A stretch of 7,915 nt of DNA, from NCBI GenBank assembly GCA_022867105.1, contig JALHVH010000056.1, positions 1 through 7,915 of the forward strand, in the 5' to 3' direction. The position numbers and the translations under genes are program-made. The notes under the pieces were generated by a model. The model was given only the letters and a program-made list of their open reading frames with translations, had not been told where the DNA came from and did not search any database. Positions 6,713 to 7,915 of the stretch are shown one piece after another (within the stretch, counting starts at the first letter, position 1; each line of letters starts with the position of its first letter). Source of the DNA: Candidatus Aminicenantota bacterium. GTDB lineage: Bacteria; Acidobacteriota; Aminicenantia; Aminicenantales; Saccharicenantaceae.

Positions 6713-7915
6713 GCGTCCGAGGACGAAAGGGAAGCTCCTGCGGCTGACCTGGACCGTTCTGTTTCTCTCGGCCTTTCCTGCCGGCGCCCTATCCCTTTCC
6801 CGGGTTTCCGGACCGCCGGTCATCGAGAACATTTTCATCCGGGCGGACGGAAAGGCCGGCGAGCAGGACGTGCGGGAGCTCATCTCCATCCGGAAGGGCG
6901 AGCTCTATTCCCTGAAGAAGATCGATCAGAGCATCAAACAGATCTACCAAACCGGCCTCTTCTCCGACATCAGGGTCCTCCGGAGCGGCGACGCCCGCGT
7001 GGACCTCACGTTCGTCCTGACCCATAAACTCACCGTGCGAAACCTCTCTTTTTCAGAGGGAAAAGATCTGCCGAGGACAAAGATGAGAGGAGCCGTTGAA
7101 GTCCTGCGGCCGGGAAGTCTCTTTTCCGAGGACAAGATCGACCAGGCGGTCGGGGAGCTCAGGAAGCTCCTTGAACGGGAGGGCTACTTCGAGCCCGAGA
7201 TCCGGGCGGAGACGGGGAAGGATGTTAACGCGTCCGTCGCCGACGTCGTATTCAAGATCGGACCTTGGAAGAGGTTCACGATCGGGAAGATCGCTTTCTC
7301 AGGCAGCCCCATCGTTCCTGAGAACGAGCTCATCAAGCGGTTGAGGAACCGGGAGGGCGCGATCTATGTTCCCTCAAGGTTCCGGGAAGACCTTCAGCGG
7401 CTGAAGGACCACTATAACACCCTCGGCTACAAAAGGGCGGCGCTCGACATCGTCCGGGAGGATTTTGACGAGGCCGGCGGCCGCGTCACTCTTATGATCA
7501 GCGTCCTCCCCCGGGAAAAGATCAGCTTCCTTATCCGGGGGGCGAACGTTCCCTCGAGCCTGCTGGCGCCCATCTGGGAAGAGCGGATCTTCGAGGAGTG
7601 GGGCCTGGCGGAAGGGGAGGCGCGCATCCTGACTTACCTCAGGAAACGGGGCCATGTCTTCGCCTCGGCAAAGTCCCGGATCGAGCGCCCGGAGAACGAG
7701 ATCCGGGTCATCTATGATGTCAGCCCGGGCGAGAAATACAGGGTCGATTTTACGGAGTTCAACGGCCTGTCCTCTTTCCCTCCCTCCCGGATCAGGGATG
7801 AGGTCGGGATCAGCGAAAAGCTTCCGTTCTTCGTCCTTCTCGACGGGGAGCGCCTTTTCGAGATCCCCCGCGAGATCGAGCTCTTCTATCAAACGCAGGG
7901 TTTCCCGGACTGCCA
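6687..7915 (+). CDS. Omp85/BamA-superfamily outer membrane assembly factor, POTRA part (3' end outside window)
   Basis: Frame 3 is open from 6660 to the right edge; 409 codons are visible from ATG 6687 and the C-terminal beta-barrel must lie beyond the window. The N-terminus has a long basic region (MSRFGKGSERPRTKGKLLR), a hydrophobic core (LTWTVLFLSAFPAGALS) and a likely cleavage after about residue 36, so the protein is exported. At least five POTRA repeats follow, at roughly 45-114, 115-194, 196-277, 278-349 and 350 onward. Each carries the helix-turn-strand motif near its end: YQTGLF, LEREGYF, YNTLGYK, LRKRGHVF and YQTQGFP. POTRA domains bind unfolded outer-membrane proteins or periplasmic partners. 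The start lies 26 bases inside tamB, with a weak GGGACGGA at 6670-6677. A second ATG at 6663 would add eight residues; no other ATG, GTG or TTG precedes POTRA1. Adjacency to tamB suggests a TamA role, while the POTRA count looks like BamA. Either is possible. Confidence 0.9.
   Translation, partial: MSRFGKGSERPRTKGKLLRLTWTVLFLSAFPAGALSLSRVSGPPVIENIFIRADGKAGEQDVRELISIRKGELYSLKKIDQSIKQIYQTGLFSDIRVLRSGDARVDLTFVLTHKLTVRNLSFSEGKDLPRTKMRGAVEVLRPGSLFSEDKIDQAVGELRKLLEREGYFEPEIRAETGKDVNASVADVVFKIGPWKRFTIGKIAFSGSPIVPENELIKRLRNREGAIYVPSRFREDLQRLKDHYNTLGYKRAALDIVREDFDEAGGRVTLMISVLPREKISFLIRGANVPSSLLAPIWEERIFEEWGLAEGEARILTYLRKRGHVFASAKSRIERPENEIRVIYDVSPGEKYRVDFTEFNGLSSFPPSRIRDEVGISEKLPFFVLLDGERLFEIPREIELFYQTQGFPDC

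Noticed and set aside
6218..6889. Minus-strand open frame of 223 codons across the tamB/Omp85 junction
   Set aside because: It spans the ends of two well-supported plus-strand genes and has no domain signature or credible start context.
7374..7892. Minus-strand open frame of 172 codons near the right edge
   Set aside because: The plus strand here encodes POTRA repeats 3-5 of the Omp85 protein in an uninterrupted frame, which explains the region.

Overview
The window is a compact plus-strand gene block from a high-GC, diderm (Gram-negative-type) bacterium. The diderm call rests on a lipoprotein signal with no inner-membrane retention Asp after the Cys, a TamB-family protein, and a multi-POTRA Omp85/BamA-superfamily protein. 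Arg codons AGG and CGG are very common and third positions are G/C rich. The mix of genes would suit a lineage such as Aminicenantes/Acidobacteriota or Desulfobacterota, but the sequence alone does not settle this.

Layout, all on +: (1) the C-terminal part of hslU, the ATPase of the HslVU protease, entering from the left edge and ending at 737; (2) a 360-residue lipoprotein with fibronectin-III-like modules, whose ATG overlaps the hslU stop; (3) a fumarylacetoacetate-hydrolase-family enzyme (1831-2598); (4) a short-type transaldolase (2617-3261); (5) a 1126-residue TamB-like protein (3332-6712) with no ATG start that keeps its membrane anchor; (6) an Omp85-family protein starting inside the end of tamB at 6687 and running off the right edge, with a signal peptide and at least five POTRA repeats in the visible part.

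Spacing is tight: a 1-base overlap, 11 and 18 bases, about 70 bases before tamB, then a 26-base overlap. No convincing terminator was found, so cotranscription is plausible. Functionally there are three blocks: cytoplasmic proteolysis (HslU), two soluble metabolic enzymes, and an envelope block. In the envelope block TamB would bridge the periplasm and the Omp85 protein would form the outer-membrane partner. No gap exceeds 300 bases, and there are no tRNA or rRNA genes, CRISPR arrays, transposases or clear long repeats.

I do not see a novel defence or mobile system. The points most worth a second look are the TamB partner with five or more POTRA repeats (rather than the three of classical TamA), the non-ATG start of tamB, and the FN3 lipoprotein coupled to hslU.
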